A DNA stretch of 64,000 nt from the NCBI GenBank assembly GCA_031213475.1, contig JARUPZ010000018.1, positions 62,001 to 126,000 of the forward strand. The letters run 5' to 3'. The stretch comes from Nereocystis luetkeana. Its lineage: Eukaryota > Sar > Phaeophyceae > Laminariales > Laminariaceae. Under the pieces are notes generated by a model. It was not told the DNA's origin, did not search any database, and saw only the letters and a list, made by a program, of their open reading frames with translations. Numbering within the stretch: position 1 is the stretch's first letter; every line of letters begins with the position of its first letter. The position numbers and the translations under genes are program-made. Shown here in pieces: positions 23,412 through 35,424 of the stretch.

Positions 23412-26400
23412 CTATCTGAGGGGGTGTGAGTCTTCGTGGCAGTTCAAACAGTGGCCTCGGTTTTTGCTGACGGCAGCCGCGCGGGCGGACGATGAAAGTA
23501 GACCGCTCCAGAGGGGAGGGTTCTCGGTTTGGACGGACATGCAAACAGCGTGAACTTCTGCATAGTGGTGTTCTTCTAGGGGCCAGCAGTTGGGAGAGGT
23601 GTCAAGCCACGAGTCGAGGCAGTCAGGTATGGATTTGTGGACGTTTATCACAAGTGGATTTTTGTGCGACCCCGTCTGCCAAGCAGGCGACTGGGGAAGC
23701 GTCCAGCCCTGGCCGCGACCAGTACGGGCGGGTCGGGGCCCCGACGGGGCGGATGACCGCACACCCGTCGAACAGGCAGGCAAATAAAAATATTTTTCGC
23801 CTCTGATGGCAGGTGTCTCATTTTTCGCGAGAGTCTCAAAAGCCAACCACATGGCGTCCAAAGTGCCAAACGGCCTCGATACCGTAGCCAAAACTCCTGG
23901 ACACAACGTGGGCATCAAGCTGGGGTACTGCTCATTCCCTGTCATCCGAACTACCCCCAAAACAACCTCCACCCCCGGTGCTAAAACACGCTCAATCCCC
24001 GTCGCTGCCGACACCACCCCTCGAAATGCACGGCTAAAATCGCAAAAGGGGGTCCCGTTAGGTACTCTCAAATTATGCAACTTGGTGTATGTAGCTGCCC
24101 CCCGTGTCGATGCGATCGAAGTGGTTACTCAGCAACCTCAGGAGGAGCGTGAACGCCTCCGGTCCAGTCGATCCGGCTTCGAGGGCGCGCGACACCTGTC
24201 CAAAACATCATCCATCAAGGTAGTGAGGGGGGCGGTCGCGGGCTTGTCAGGCGCGATGGCGCACGCGAAGGATTTCTTGAGGGGGTACTCCCAACCGGGG
24301 ATCCAATCGGTAGAACTAAGGCCTTCATCGATGCCATCGTTGCACATCATGAGAATATCAGACGCGAAGGCCTTGACCGAACGAGTGAGTTGCTGCGCGG
24401 CGTCGGAAGGGTTGATCGAAGAGGGAAAAGGTAGGACATAAATGCGAGAGATGTCTTTCGGCCCCAGGTGTTTGTACGCCCGTTGGACGTCAGCGGTGTG
24501 ATTTTCGCGGCGGCGGCAGAGTCGATCGCCGTCGTTCGGGCGTGAGCTAGGTTAGACGACACGGGTATGACACGGTCATCGGGCATGGTCAAGCGACCAA
24601 GAAGCGCCGCGGAGGAAGCAACATCCGTCATCGAGGGAATCGCTTGCCTCTTGGAGCTGGTGGTGACCTCGGGGACGGGGGCTTTGCCGCTGCCTCCCGT
24701 GGAGGAGCTGGAAGAACTGGCCTGAGAAGCGTCTCCCCGCGGGCGGTATCTCCTTGAGCGCCCGTCGCTCGAGCTCTCCTTCTCCTGGCCGCGGTTTCGC
24801 CGGCATCCAGCCCCGTTTCGCCGACATGTGACCCCGACTCGATCAGTACCCTACCCACGGCGAGACCTGCCGTTATGGCCTGTCGAGGCTCCTCCCATGC
24901 TCGGGCGCCGGCGGTCCCGGTCGTCAGCGCGGCGGTGGGAGCTGTCGCGGGCCCCAGAGCTATCGGGGACTCCCGGGTGTCGATGCCCCGGTGGGCCCGG
25001 TTGTCCGAGGGGGGGTTGAAGGGGGCGCGGGCCTGCCCCGAGCCATGTACGACGTCCGGGAGCTGGTGTCCCTGGTGACCAGGGCCCACCCGGTGCTTGC
25101 AGTGAAGGCTGTACGCGGCCGGATTAGGCCAGGACACGGTGGTGGAAAACGCGTCGTGCGCCTTCCGGAAGCTGACCACCAGAGCCATGGTGAACGGGCC
25201 TCCCAGGGGCCGTTCGACATCTAGATCCAGGCGTCGTTAATGGAGACGTCGTACCCGGGTATCTCGCATCAGAGTCGGCGAGCGGTAGAGACCACGATTT
25301 TCGCCGCCTCAGGGAGGAAGCACGGGTTGGGCTCGGCCGCCATGCAGGCCACGCTCCCCTGCAGGAAGTCCAGATCCCCGGGCCACCGGGTCCGGGCGTT
25401 GACCGCGATCGCGCCGGAGAGTTGCTCGTCCGAGGTACCAGATCCGGGGGCAGCAGTGGGGACTGGAGCGGTCGGCGTCGTGGGCGCGGCGAGGGGAAGG
25501 CTCTCAGCTGAGGCCCCTGCCTCGGCAACACGACGGGTCTTCGTGGCACTGTCCACCTGGGCAGCCCGCAGAGCTTCTCTGGCGCGGGAAATGGAGTCCC
25601 AGGCGCGGGAGGTGGAGCACGCGGCGTCCTCGGAGACCGAGGCGGCAGCATGTGAGGCGCTATCAACGGTCTCCGAGGCTCTGGCATCGGCGGCGGTGCG
25701 AGCGGCAGCTGATGCCTCTTGTTCGGCCACCGTGAGCGTTTGAGCCCGGCGTCTCGCGGTTGTTGCCGAGGAAGCCCCGAAGGTCTCGGCGGCGGCTAAG
25801 GCCCGCTCGGCCGCGACGACGTCGGGGTGATCGTCAGCGACAGCAAGATTCCGCTGGGCTACGGCAGCGTCTGACTGATCTGGCGTCGGGCGTTGTGCCG
25901 TGGTCCCCGCGTCGAGGCCCGAATTGGCGGACCAATGCTGGAAGATAGCTGCCTGGTCCTGCGCCGAGAGAGAGTTCCATGCTCCAGGTAGTCGGGGGGG
26001 CGGGGCTTGGTCACTGTCCGGTTCTTCGGTCGCCAGTCCTGCGGCCTTTGTGGTAGCCAGCCGCTTGTCAGGGGGCTCGAAGTCCACGACGTCCGCCAGA
26101 GTCGTGGGGCCCGGCAGCAGGGATGTCCTCTCTCCCGACGAGGGAGAGGAGCCGGAAGTCCTCAGGCCGCTAGTAGACCTGGCGGGGCTGGGTGACTCCT
26201 CCCTTGCTTTTGCCGTCCGTGACATGCTGAGGCGGGGACGGGCGAAAAACATCAGAGCAGGGGAGGACACCGGGGCAGAGGGGGACACCGGGGCCGGGGG
26301 AGACAGCATTCGGCGGTTCTCAGGGTCGTGGAGCGCAGAAGCAGCGGTGGCAGTAGCCGCAGCTCGTGCTTCACCAACTTGCATAGCGGCGATCAAGGCA

Positions 26401-27476
26401 TAGTGCGCCATTCGGCGAGTGCTACGAGCGCTGGGGGAGCGAGCATCGACCCCAGAAGATGTCGCGATAGAAAGGCGGTCGTCACGGTTTGTATATGTAC
26501 TAACAGCAAGTGTGGTTGGTGTTGGTACGTCTCCGGTACTGGTGGGCCTATTAAAAGCATCGCCCCCTCTTACAGCAGTATTAAAATTGGCACCAGCGCG
26601 GGAATTTCCAGCAGAATCGTCGTGGGTGGCTACAACAGCGGGGAAAACAGGCTCAATACTGAAATCCAGTGTGCCGTCTTGTGGGCGAGGCGCGGGAAAA
26701 ATTTCACGAGCGGCTGCATCGCTCCCTCTAACAGCAGTATTAAAACGCGCAGCAGTACGGACTTGCCTGGTAGAATCTTCGTTGGTGGCTACAGCAACGA
26801 GGGAAACAGGCTCAACACTGAAATCCGGTGTGTCATCGTGTGGCCGCGGCACGGGAAAAAAATCACAAGTGGCAGCATCGCTCGCGGCTATCCTACGCGT
26901 ACGAGCGAGGTCGGGCAACAGCGAAATACGAGGCAGAAAAACAGTCTTAAATACTCTCTCATCTGGCCCAGAAGCAGGTAGATCCGACGGCGAAGAGCGC
27001 AGCTGGGTGCCGTGGAGAGCGCTGCGTCCAGGTTAGTCCGACGTGCTCCAGCCCAGAGCAGAAGCAGCTGGCTCACCGGGCTGGCTGGGTACGCGCTCAG
27101 CGGAGCGGGGGCTTCCAGGTGACTTGGACGGCAGAGGGCACGAGTGGGGAGACAAAGCTGCAAGACCCAAGGCCTGGCTAGTTACGCACGACACGCGCTC
27201 CGAGGAGCGGGGGTGTCCAGTTGTCTTGGACGACAGAACTCGCCCAGCCGAGCGAGAAGGCACGGAAGAGGTCTTGAACGAGGTCCGTCTGCCAGAGGCT
27301 GCTCGAGCTTCGTCTTGGGGCTCCGGCCGAGGCTCTTGCTCCTCGTGTTGGTCTGTTGGACAAGGCGCTCTATCCCCATCGATGAGACTTGGGCGGTGGG
27401 GCACTGAGGGGCTTTGGGCCTCAGTGGCTCGGCCACCATGAGGGGAAGCAGACCCTCCTACCTCATGAGTCTTCAT
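23412..27476 (-). pseudogene. Element 1: Gag, broken
   Basis: Gag begins near 27476 (MKTHEVGGSASPHGG, matching METHEEGGSASPRGG in element 2). The 26918-25269 ORF (549 codons) carries 53-residue repeats with EIFPAPRPQDGTLDFSIEP, then a long Ala-rich, probably coiled-coil region. Capsid-like sequence follows (SSTDWIPGWEYPLKKSFA; NGTPFCDFSRAFRGV). The last piece ends CLNCHEDSHPLR then TAG, so the CCHC knuckle is cut where element 2 has CAG. Confidence 0.8.
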
Positions 27477-27566
27477 GGTGCAGTGTGCGGAGCAACCTTA
27501 CTCCAGAAAAGCAAACGGCCCGAAATGAGTAACAAAATCGTACCGACAAGTCAGCGAAAACGTCCT

Positions 27567-27582
27567 AAAGCCAAAGACGCCA
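27567..27582 (-). promoter_or_regulatory. Candidate primer-binding site, element 1
   Basis: On the minus strand TGGCGTCTTTGGCTTT lies two bases after the 5' LTR remnant. Element 2 has TGGCGTCTTCGGCTTT in the same place. A TGG start complements a tRNA CCA end; the tRNA is not identified. Confidence 0.6.
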
Positions 27583-27584
27583 CT

Positions 27585-27605
27585 TGTCAAGGCAGTAACA
27601 CAACA
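27585..27605 (-). repeat. 21-bp remnant of the 5' LTR of gypsy element 1
   Basis: Only TGT from one LTR edge and CAAGGCAGTAACACAACA from the other remain. The TAGT target duplication directly follows. About 250 bp were lost internally. Confidence 0.75.
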
Positions 27606-27652
27606 TAGTTTGCCCCCAAAACGGGACTGCGGTCCTAAAAGGGTTCATAAAC

Positions 27653-29205
27653 ATTATCAGGTATGTATGTTGAGAAAAATAGGCTCAGATTGGCACGTAA
27701 CAATAGGAAAATTGGGTTAGGAAACACAGCTCAACAGCGGGATCAACTCTAAATTATTTACACTAAAGTTATATCAAGGTCGGAAAAAGTAAGACGTTGA
27801 GCCTGGACACCAAAAAAATGACGTTTCTCAACACCGGGCGCCCTCTGTAGTACCTACGGAGTATATAAGGCGAGTGGTCGCCGTATTATACAGACGACCT
27901 CGACACAAGAACAAATAGCCAGGCCCTAGCCCCCTCTTACAACACAACATTGTTTTTCCAACCGCAGCAGCTCTCGGAGCAATGTACACCTCTTCCAGAT
28001 ATCTCGGTGCCCTTCGGCCAGTCGACGCTCAAGTGAGAAGCCGCGACGAGGCGTGTCAATCTTTGCGCAGAGCAAAATATGTTTTTCTTCTGGGCCTAGA
28101 CCCAGAGGTCCACCAACACGTGGAGAATAGATAGAGCGTTCATGGCACGAGCGGTATTTGATTTTGCTAATCATGTTCAGGGGTTGTTGGTGGGGGTGTG
28201 CGTGCTATACATAATTCGTGGTAAGGTCGCAGTGCCCGGCTTTCTTTCATGTAGCCTCGTAGCTGTATGTGGTTTTTTATGATAGTTACTGCGGGTGCTG
28301 CATATACGATGGAGTACAAGGTGAACAATAATATCCGCAAAACAGCTCCCCCAAGCGCGTCTTCGCAGTGTATCCTCCTTGTTCTCGCCTGAGCTCTAAC
28401 GTACGGGTATTGTATACAGTTCCCTTCTGTCTCGCAGGGAAATAGAGGTAATTATGTATTTTCCGAATTCGGGGAGACGAAATGCAACAACCCCAGCAGA
28501 CTTCAAGCTATCTATTCTATATTGTCGCACGTAGCCCCACAACTAGCTGCGCTCTACCACAGGCTGTTGAGCTGGACGTCAAGCTTGCGAGAAAACGCGG
28601 ATTCTGGGCGCACGATAAAACACACAGTACTTCGTATTGTACGACATATATATGTGCTCTCGAAGCTCAAACCTCAAAATATGGTGGCACTCAATCAGGT
28701 GCTACGTTTGTTGCAGGGCTGAACAGTACCTACCTACGAGTATACGAAGCGAGGCGCCTGCTGAAAGTAACAGGTACGGTAGGGTACTATAATACTTGCA
28801 GCAGCAGTGTGTAAGATGACACGCTGCAAGTGGCGCGGAACACCCCCGGCATACCGTTTAACGGCTATTGTAACCAATTATTTATTTATTTCGTCAAACG
28901 GGGAGACTATTTTTTTTCAGAATCTTTGAACTAATTATTTCCTTCCTGATGATTATGTTCTTCTTTCCTTACAATACACCTCAACCAATGAAGCTGAAGT
29001 GATGTCCATGGCCGGCAACGGGCTGGCGGGTTCCCTAAAGCACAATAGCCGCGGGGAAACGTGGCGAACTCCTGCACTCGTGCGCGGAATCGGTCTAAAC
29101 TGGGTTGCCGAAAGTAGGGGCCCTGCTGATACTGAATGGTGCTGGTCCAGGCGTCCTCTTGCCTCAATGATTTATTCCCACGCTTCGCATGCTCCGTTGT
29201 AGTTT
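27653..29205. other. Unassigned stretch with a TATA-like element
   Basis: GTATATAAGG lies at about 27861 and looks like a core promoter, possibly of a truncated retroelement or solo LTR. A minus-strand ORF at 27926-28174 (HILLCAKIDTPRRGFSLERR) and plus-strand ORFs at 28482-28814 match nothing I know. Confidence 0.3.
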
Positions 29206-29396
29206 TCTACAAAATATGTACAGAAGGCCTACGACACTATTCTACGGAGAAATGGGCAGTGCAAAAGTTTTGGTAGAAACGAGGGATCAGAGGGAAGACG
29301 TGGAGGATGATGAAAGGTATGTGCGAGAAGTAATGTGATGCTGGACGGGCAAGTATGCTGATATTTGTCAAGGAGGTGCACAGGGATGTAATATTC

Positions 29397-29439
<43 letters not shown>

Positions 29440-29527
29440 ATTGTTGTTGTTGTGTTGTTGTTGTTGTTGTTGTTCTTGTTGCTGTTGTCGTTGTGGTTGT
29501 GGTTGTTGTTGTTGTTGCTGTTGTTTT
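29397..29527. repeat. (TTG)n microsatellite
   Basis: About 130 bp of GTT/TTG triplets with occasional interruptions. The poly-Cys and poly-Val ORFs across it are artefacts. Confidence 0.97.
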
Positions 29528-29582
29528 CACAGTCATTCTCAAACGAAGGAGTCTGTGGTCACACAAAAGTGAGGGGGCCCTA

Positions 29583-29696
29583 TTACGGGGGACCATAGAC
29601 AATAGGATCAAATATTATTATAGTAAACATGGTTAAGCATATAGGTTTTTACGTATACCGAAGGTCCTACCTGGTATTTACTATGGTCCCCCGTAA
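29583..29696. mobile_element. TA-flanked MITE, copy 3 (114 bp)
   Basis: Starts TTACGGGGGACCATAG and ends CTATGGTCCCCCGTAA, with TA on both sides (29581-29582 and 29697-29698). The centre differs from copies 1 and 2. Confidence 0.88.
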
Positions 29697-32600
29697 TAGG
29701 AGGATCCGAAAAACAATTAAAAATAAAAATTCGGCTGGGGGGCACGACGCTTCTATAACCTAAAACTGAAAAATACAAGAGAAGAAGGCGCAAACAGAGC
29801 TGAAATAAATGTGCAAACTAATTATTAATAACATGGCCGCGGGTATCCATTCGACTACAGAATCAGAGTTGCCTCCATCCCCAAAAATCACCGACTCGTG
29901 GCTACAGCGGTTGCTGTCTGGAGTGCTGCCTGCCGTACGAAAAGAACGGTAGCCGTGAACGCAGAGAGGAACAGGCCTCTGCTGTCTGGGGTACTGTCAG
30001 AGGGAAGACTCGCGGACATGGCTCGACCTATGTGCAGCTACATCTTGCACAAAACACTCTGCAGGATGCGGGTCTTATTGGTCATGGCGGGTCTTTCGGC
30101 CGCCCGGCGTTTTTTTAGAAAAACGTCACCAAAGCACGCGGCGGGAGACGCGTGACTGCCCCTGCAGACCACGAGCCCTCCAAAGGGTTCGGGTTCGGGT
30201 TCGAGTTCGAGTTAGGGTCAGACCTGGGGTCGGGTTGGTCTGGGTCTACGTGCAAGGTTGGAATTGACGAGACACGTCCTGCACAAAGGCCCGCGGACAT
30301 GCAGTGAAACATAATCGAACAAAAAAACACCATACAAATATCAACGATCGCTTTATCCCGGACTGTCTGACAAAAGGTGCAGCCCAGCTGTGATACCATG
30401 TCCCTGATAATTGCGGGGGTCATCATGAATGGTATACAACTCGCCAGTACTACGAAGACCAGTGACGTAAATAACAGGTACTACTGTCTCCTAACAACAA
30501 AACCTGGAAAAAAACCGATGATTGCTGCTCTCGTGATGGTGTGCGCGCCGATTGGGGGTCTCCGTGTGCCGTCCTGCTGCCGTTCCCCATGGCCGCCTCC
30601 CCGCCTTAGTCCACTCGGCCCGCTCTTTCGCACGTACGTGCTCTCGTTGCCACTCCTTTCACTGTCGGTTCCCCTTCTCCCCTGTCTCAAAAACAAACTG
30701 CTCCTCGCACCTTGCGGTTCTGATCTGAAAAACAAAATTTCTCGCGCAGGGTGAAGTCAATCCGTCTCTTCCCCGCTAGCCGACGCCCAGTCTCCCGCCT
30801 CTTTCGTCGTCGAATCCAGCCTCCTACCGACGCAGTCAGACTGCCGTAGTTTTAGCTGGTGGTGGCGCCTGCCTCCGCGCACGGAAATCTCGATCGAGTA
30901 TTGCTACTCTGCCGCTGCCTCCTAAAAAATACCCGCGAATCGTAGGTGTCCGTGCCTGACACACCACGTATACCCAACTCTACAGCCATATCTACTGTAA
31001 GTCTCGCGGCCACACGCAGCAGCAGAAGGTATCCCTGCTTGAGGGTGAGTCCGGCCTTAGACCCGCTAGAAATACCTAATCCGCTCGCTAGAAGCCTGAG
31101 CATGCCTCGCAGCATGCTTTGCCGAGGCAGCGAGGAGGACGGAGATACATCACCTATCTATTCGAGGTATACATGCATTGCGATACTACTGTAGCAGTCG
31201 ATTCAGGAAAGCAAGGAGCCACGGTGGGGGAAAACACAGTGTCGGGGTTGATGTTGGCGGATGGTTTAGTGGGGATATCAGGAACACCAGGAACAAAGTA
31301 GAAACAACAAATAGAGAGGGCACTAGTACACTACTGTATAAAGTGGAGAGTGACAGCGAGCGTGAAAAAGTGCGCAGAAGTTGTTCGCAACGAAGAGAAG
31401 GTGAACCTGGTAACTTGTTTCAAATATAAGTTGACAGATGAATATTTGCCGATCCCGTAGACCAGTTTACATACCTTGGCGTAGAGATCTCGAAGTACTG
31501 CTCTTGGGATGCACACACAGCAAAAGTAGTAGGGAAGGGGAAAAACGCTTGGACATTATGGATGTGATCCTAACAGACTCGCACCTCCACACAAGGGTTA
31601 AGAAATTACTCTGATGAATGCGATTGTACGAAAGCTAGAATGCAGGAGAGGTGTGGGAAGGGAACACGAAGTTCGCAAAACAACTGCAAACCAAACAGCA
31701 AATATGACAGCAGCTGAAGGGTACTAAGATGCTAAAGTACGACGAGTCTTACAGAGCGACGGCAGATCAGGCAGTGCGAACGGGACCGGGAGAGGAAGCG
31801 CGGGCAGGAGCAACGCCGTCGACGGGAGCGGGTGAGATCGGCGTTTTCCCTGAACATGACCGGTTCGTGTCGTAGATGGCGCTGTTGTTGTCGTTGCTTT
31901 TGTTGGGTGGCCTTGTCTGCTGTTGTCGTCTCTACCACTGCACCACCGCAGACCGCCAATCGGTGCGCCCTTCATTTCGTTGTCGGGGCTGTTGGTGCCA
32001 TGACTTTTACCGCGTTCTGCAGAAGAAATAGCGAATATCGTCCGTACGGGGTGCGAAACGTCAAAGTTGAGAAGAACGTGGGCGCATCCACTGTCACTGT
32101 GGGAAAAGAACAGGGGCGTTGCGGTCGGTCGTCTCCTCAAACCCCTCTTATATTCGTATCTACTGCTGTAACTACTGCCGCTGCTGTTGCTGTTGCTGTT
32201 GCTGTTGCTCCTGCTGCAGCTGCTGCCGGCACCCGAGCTGGAGAACTGGGGGAACAATGCGTGTCCGTGTCCTACCTACATCTGGTGCGTACTCGTTCTC
32301 CTTCGGAAACGTTATCGCATCGCCCTCTTCCCCCGCTGACCTCTTGCCAGTTTTCCTCTTCGCTCGCCGTTGCTTCTGCGAAACGTGGTCTTGCCCCTCC
32401 GTGTCGAAGAAGCAAGAAGGAATTCACGACCAGGGTGAAAACCAGCAGCACCCTTGCGTCCAGTGTGCAGAAGCCTTCGCATCTAGCGACGACGTGATGC
32501 GCAGTTGTTCCGGGATTTCCGCCCACGCGTTCCACCAATACCCCCTGGAGAGCCTCGTTCGGCACGAGAGGTTGAGCTCGCCGGGGTAGTAGCAGTGGCT

Positions 32601-32942
32601 TCCCCCCCCTGTCGCGGGGGAACGAGCGTCGACAGACTGCCGGGATTCCAGGGTGTGTGATATCGGCCGGTTTCTCGAGACGTTGAGCGGGCGTATGGCG
32701 AAACCGGGCAGCTCGTCGAGGAACCCGAAAACGCGGCCGGCCACACGAACCGCCTCGGTCGCGAGAGTGTTGGAGTTTCCGCGGCCCTTTGCCTTCACGT
32801 CCGTGGACTTTCCTGGTCGCCTTACGTGCCCGATGACGCTTGGTCTGGCCTGGCAGTTTGGTGTCGTGCCTTCTACCTGGTTCGTGGCGCCCCGACACTC
32901 ATCCCGTCTTCTCGAGTCGGGCGGGCCTTGACCAGGTTGAAC

Positions 32943-33686
32943 ATGGCCGTTCCCCCCTGGCATCCACCGGCCTCGTTTCCACCCCCACCGTGGCCCGAAG
33001 GGCGGGGCGTGTTTTACGACGAAACCGACCCCGTGGAGAGCTCCGCTTGGGTCTACGAGTGTGGCGAGTGCGAGCTACTCCCGGCGGCCTCGTCGCGTTC
33101 CCGCAACCCTCAGGCGTCGGGGGGGGGCGTGTCACAGCTGGACGGTGGTGGCGGTGTCGATGACGCCGGAGCGACCCTGTGCCCGCACGTCGTGCGCCAA
33201 CGGATACGCACCGGCGTCAGACTACGAACACGGCAGCTAGAAGACGACGCCAGGTTACGAAGAGAGTACGAAGAGCGTATCGCCATGACCACCCGCCGCA
33301 CTCACGGGGTCGAGGCTGTGCTGTACAGGCGCGGTGACACTAACATTGCCCTGGCTCCACACAATATGGACCTCGACAGCGATGCGTACGCCAGTGGCTT
33401 CGAAGGCGAGGACGTCCCTATTCGACCGGGCGGCGGAGTAACGCTGCGTCTCACCGAAGAGGACCGCACCAGGGGTTGCCTTCTGGACGCGCTACATGGA
33501 GGTCTCAACGCGACCGCGGCGAGGTGCGAGGCTAGATGCCAAGGTCCGCACGAGCTGAGCGTAGGAGGTCAAACCCGCATAAGCGTGAGCGACGAAGAGG
33601 CAGCAGACAGCGACGGAGGGTACCGTCACCGTAGCTGTAGTCGTGGGCCCGCCGATCCAGGGGTCGTCGGGATAGAACAGCGTTGA
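32943..33686 (+). CDS. Unrecognised protein 1 of insertion Y
   Basis: The ATG at 32943 (MAVPPWHPPASFPPPPWPE) opens 247 codons; the frame extends upstream to 32826. The protein has a Pro-rich start, a CGECELL pair of Cys, an Arg/Glu-rich helical stretch (RLRTRQLEDDARLRREYEER) and an acidic middle (DSDAYASGFEGEDVP). Third positions are GC-rich in this frame, which favours the plus strand over the antisense ORFs. No known domain was seen. It could be a capsid-like or accessory protein of the element; function unknown. Confidence 0.4.
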   Translation: MAVPPWHPPASFPPPPWPEGRGVFYDETDPVESSAWVYECGECELLPAASSRSRNPQASGGGVSQLDGGGGVDDAGATLCPHVVRQRIRTGVRLRTRQLEDDARLRREYEERIAMTTRRTHGVEAVLYRRGDTNIALAPHNMDLDSDAYASGFEGEDVPIRPGGGVTLRLTEEDRTRGCLLDALHGGLNATAARCEARCQGPHELSVGGQTRISVSDEEAADSDGGYRHRSCSRGPADPGVVGIEQR

Positions 33687-33700
33687 GGTAGGCGGCTGGG

Positions 33701-34930
33701 GTGGGTTCAGAGAGGGTGCACGGGACGTGGCTTTTGTCCCGCGCCTCCCGCAACGGCGCTGAGGCCAGAGGCCGGGCGCGAGGCCGGCTGGTCTCGTGCC
33801 CTTTGCTTCGCGCGATACGAGGGAGGGTTGGGGACGACGCGTACGGCGCCGGTCCGAGCGTCAATGACGACGACGGCGGCGGTAACGTCGACGGTTTCGT
33901 GGTGCACTCGAGACTCCAGGAGTGCGTAGACAGGAACCTGATGTTCGACACCCAGGAAAACCGTCGGCTCCGTGATAACCAGCGCCAGTGTGCTAGGATT
34001 CAACGGAAAGTCGCCGGCGATAATGGCCGCTTTGTTCCCAGGTTTCTCAAGGAGGACGTGAGCAGCTTGCGGAAGCGTTCCTTCGAGGACTCCAGCAACG
34101 AGGCCTACAGCGTCGCCGACTGTGACCAGGAGCGTACCGCGGAACTGGCGGCGAGCGACCACCCGCCTGGCGAACGAATCCCTCGAGGTGTGCTCCCGCG
34201 ACAACTCATGGAGACCAGGCAACGGGCTCGCGTTGCAGAAGACGAGGACAGGTCGCGACACCGAGAGGCCAAGCTCCAAGACATGATCTCCCGCCAGATG
34301 GACGACGTAGGGTCGATTCTCGCAGAACGCCACGGAACTGCCATCGCCGGGGATTGCGTGTGTGAGGGTAGGGATCGTGAGGCCGACGATCGCGCCGCGG
34401 GTAGACGCGAGCAAGACACCCGCATTTCCTCGCGGGTTGGGGAGCCTATCTGGTGTCCCCCGGTGGTAGGCGCGGCGGAGGGGTTGGAAGGTCCGTCTGT
34501 TGGGAGGGAGCAGGCGCACGAGGACGATGAATATATCGATGGGGCGAGGTCCACGCGTCTCCTCCTAAACCGGGCACACGCCACCCTCGCCAGGGCCCTT
34601 ACACTGGAGGACGGGGAGCATGACGGCATCGATCAGGAGGGCGACTTGGCGTTCCGTGGGCGGTTGCCTCCCCCGGCCGGCGGACCGGGGTGTGTGGAAG
34701 GGCCGTTGCGCCAGGAGAGTAGGGGTGGGTGGGAGGGCAGGCAGCCGTCGGGGCCGCATGAGCCTCCTACGTTCTTCACAACAAATTCCCCGAACACCCG
34801 CGGCCAGGAAAAAAGCCAGCGGGAGCGTAAAAACTCTGGAAAAGGATATCGGCAAAAAAGAGCGCGACGACGTTGTCCTCATGTTCACGTACGAGCACGA
34901 GGATGGAACAATCGTCAGTCGGAGGACTGA
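33701..34930 (+). CDS. Unrecognised protein 2 of insertion Y, charged
   Basis: 409 codons, in a different frame and 14 bp after protein 1; internal starts such as MFDTQENRR (33941) are possible. The protein is rich in Arg, Asp and Glu, with likely coiled-coil segments (RQRARVAEDEDRSRHREAK) and a basic tail (KNSGKGYRQKRARRR). Proteins 1 and 2 may be one product split by a frameshift or short intron. A long hydrophobic-looking minus-strand ORF at 33707-34519 overlaps; I consider the plus strand more likely. No function is assigned. Confidence 0.4.
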   Translation: MGSERVHGTWLLSRASRNGAEARGRARGRLVSCPLLRAIRGRVGDDAYGAGPSVNDDDGGGNVDGFVVHSRLQECVDRNLMFDTQENRRLRDNQRQCARIQRKVAGDNGRFVPRFLKEDVSSLRKRSFEDSSNEAYSVADCDQERTAELAASDHPPGERIPRGVLPRQLMETRQRARVAEDEDRSRHREAKLQDMISRQMDDVGSILAERHGTAIAGDCVCEGRDREADDRAAGRREQDTRISSRVGEPIWCPPVVGAAEGLEGPSVGREQAHEDDEYIDGARSTRLLLNRAHATLARALTLEDGEHDGIDQEGDLAFRGRLPPPAGGPGCVEGPLRQESRGGWEGRQPSGPHEPPTFFTTNSPNTRGQEKSQRERKNSGKGYRQKRARRRCPHVHVRARGWNNRQSED

Positions 34931-35424
34931 GGCCGCCGTGGATAGGGCAACACGGTGGTGGCACGGGGACCAGTGCGACGAGGACAGAGCGACGAGGACC
35001 AGAGCGACGCAGGCTACAGTGACCGCAGCAGCGAAGGTTGAAGGGTTGTCGATCGTCGTTCGACGCGGTCCTGCCGCCCCGTGGCCACGACTTGGAGTAA
35101 CGGTTGCACGCGCCGTAGTGGTAGTGGTGGCGCCGGGGGCGGGGGTGTCGGTATTGTGGGCATCCCGAGTAACCAAGTGGTAACGGTAGTGGTGGCATAG
35201 TGGCATTAGCAGCAACGGCCGCTGGGGTGCTAAAACCCATGCAATTTGTTTGTTTTGTCGTTTTTCATGAAGATGTGCCGCATTTTAGTACGGTCATGCT
35301 TAAATTTGTACGAGTTGTTTCACACTGAAACACACGTAGGAAATTTCGAGTTTTTGAGATCGTACTGGTACGTGGGCGTGGGGTCGGGGAGTGGATGGGC
35401 TGGCGTGGGGTAGGTGGAGCAGCC

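Larger units (their letters stand above)
14858..27605 (-). mobile_element. Ty3/gypsy retrotransposon, element 1 (decayed, 12.7 kb)
   Basis: Read on the minus strand the order is LTR remnant, PBS, Gag, linker, NADAR, protease, RT, RNase H, repeats, integrase, chromodomain, Tudor-like, LTR. A 4-bp TAGT target duplication flanks it (14854-14857 and 27606-27609). The 5' LTR is reduced to 21 bp, so the element cannot make a normal genomic transcript. Frameshifts and stops occur in Gag, after NADAR, in RT and in the integrase. It is related to element 2 along its whole length. Confidence 0.9.
14803..27643. mobile_element. Palindromic MITE split by gypsy element 1
   Basis: The left half (14803-14857) begins CCCTTTTAGAACCGCAGTCC; the right half (27606-27643) ends in its inverted complement. 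TTAA precedes the left end and TTCA follows the right. A related uninterrupted element lies at 46253-46342, and a related terminus at about 38990-39022 after TTAA. Ends of CCC next to TTAA suggest a piggyBac-type non-autonomous element, which is inference. Confidence 0.7.
29391..31147. mobile_element. Insertion X in LINE-A (about 1.76 kb)
   Basis: LINE-A homology stops at GGGATGTA (29390) and resumes at CATCACC (31148). TA precedes both junctions and may be a 2-bp duplication. The interior holds a TTG microsatellite, MITE copy 3 and, at 30184-30240, degenerate GGGTTCGGGTTCG repeats. No protein was recognised, so the class is unknown. Confidence 0.55.

Noticed and set aside
29355-29636. Plus-strand ORF with poly-Cys and poly-Val
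   Set aside because: It is translation of the TTG microsatellite.
30184-30240. GGGTTCGGGTTCG tract as a true telomere repeat
   Set aside because: It is short, degenerate and not the TTAGGG type. It is better read as simple sequence inside insertion X.
33707-34519. Long minus-strand ORF (270 codons) antisense to protein 2 of insertion Y
   Set aside because: It resembles no family, and the overlapping plus-strand frame has more protein-like composition. Long antisense ORFs are common in GC-rich coding DNA. The plus-strand call is itself only moderate.
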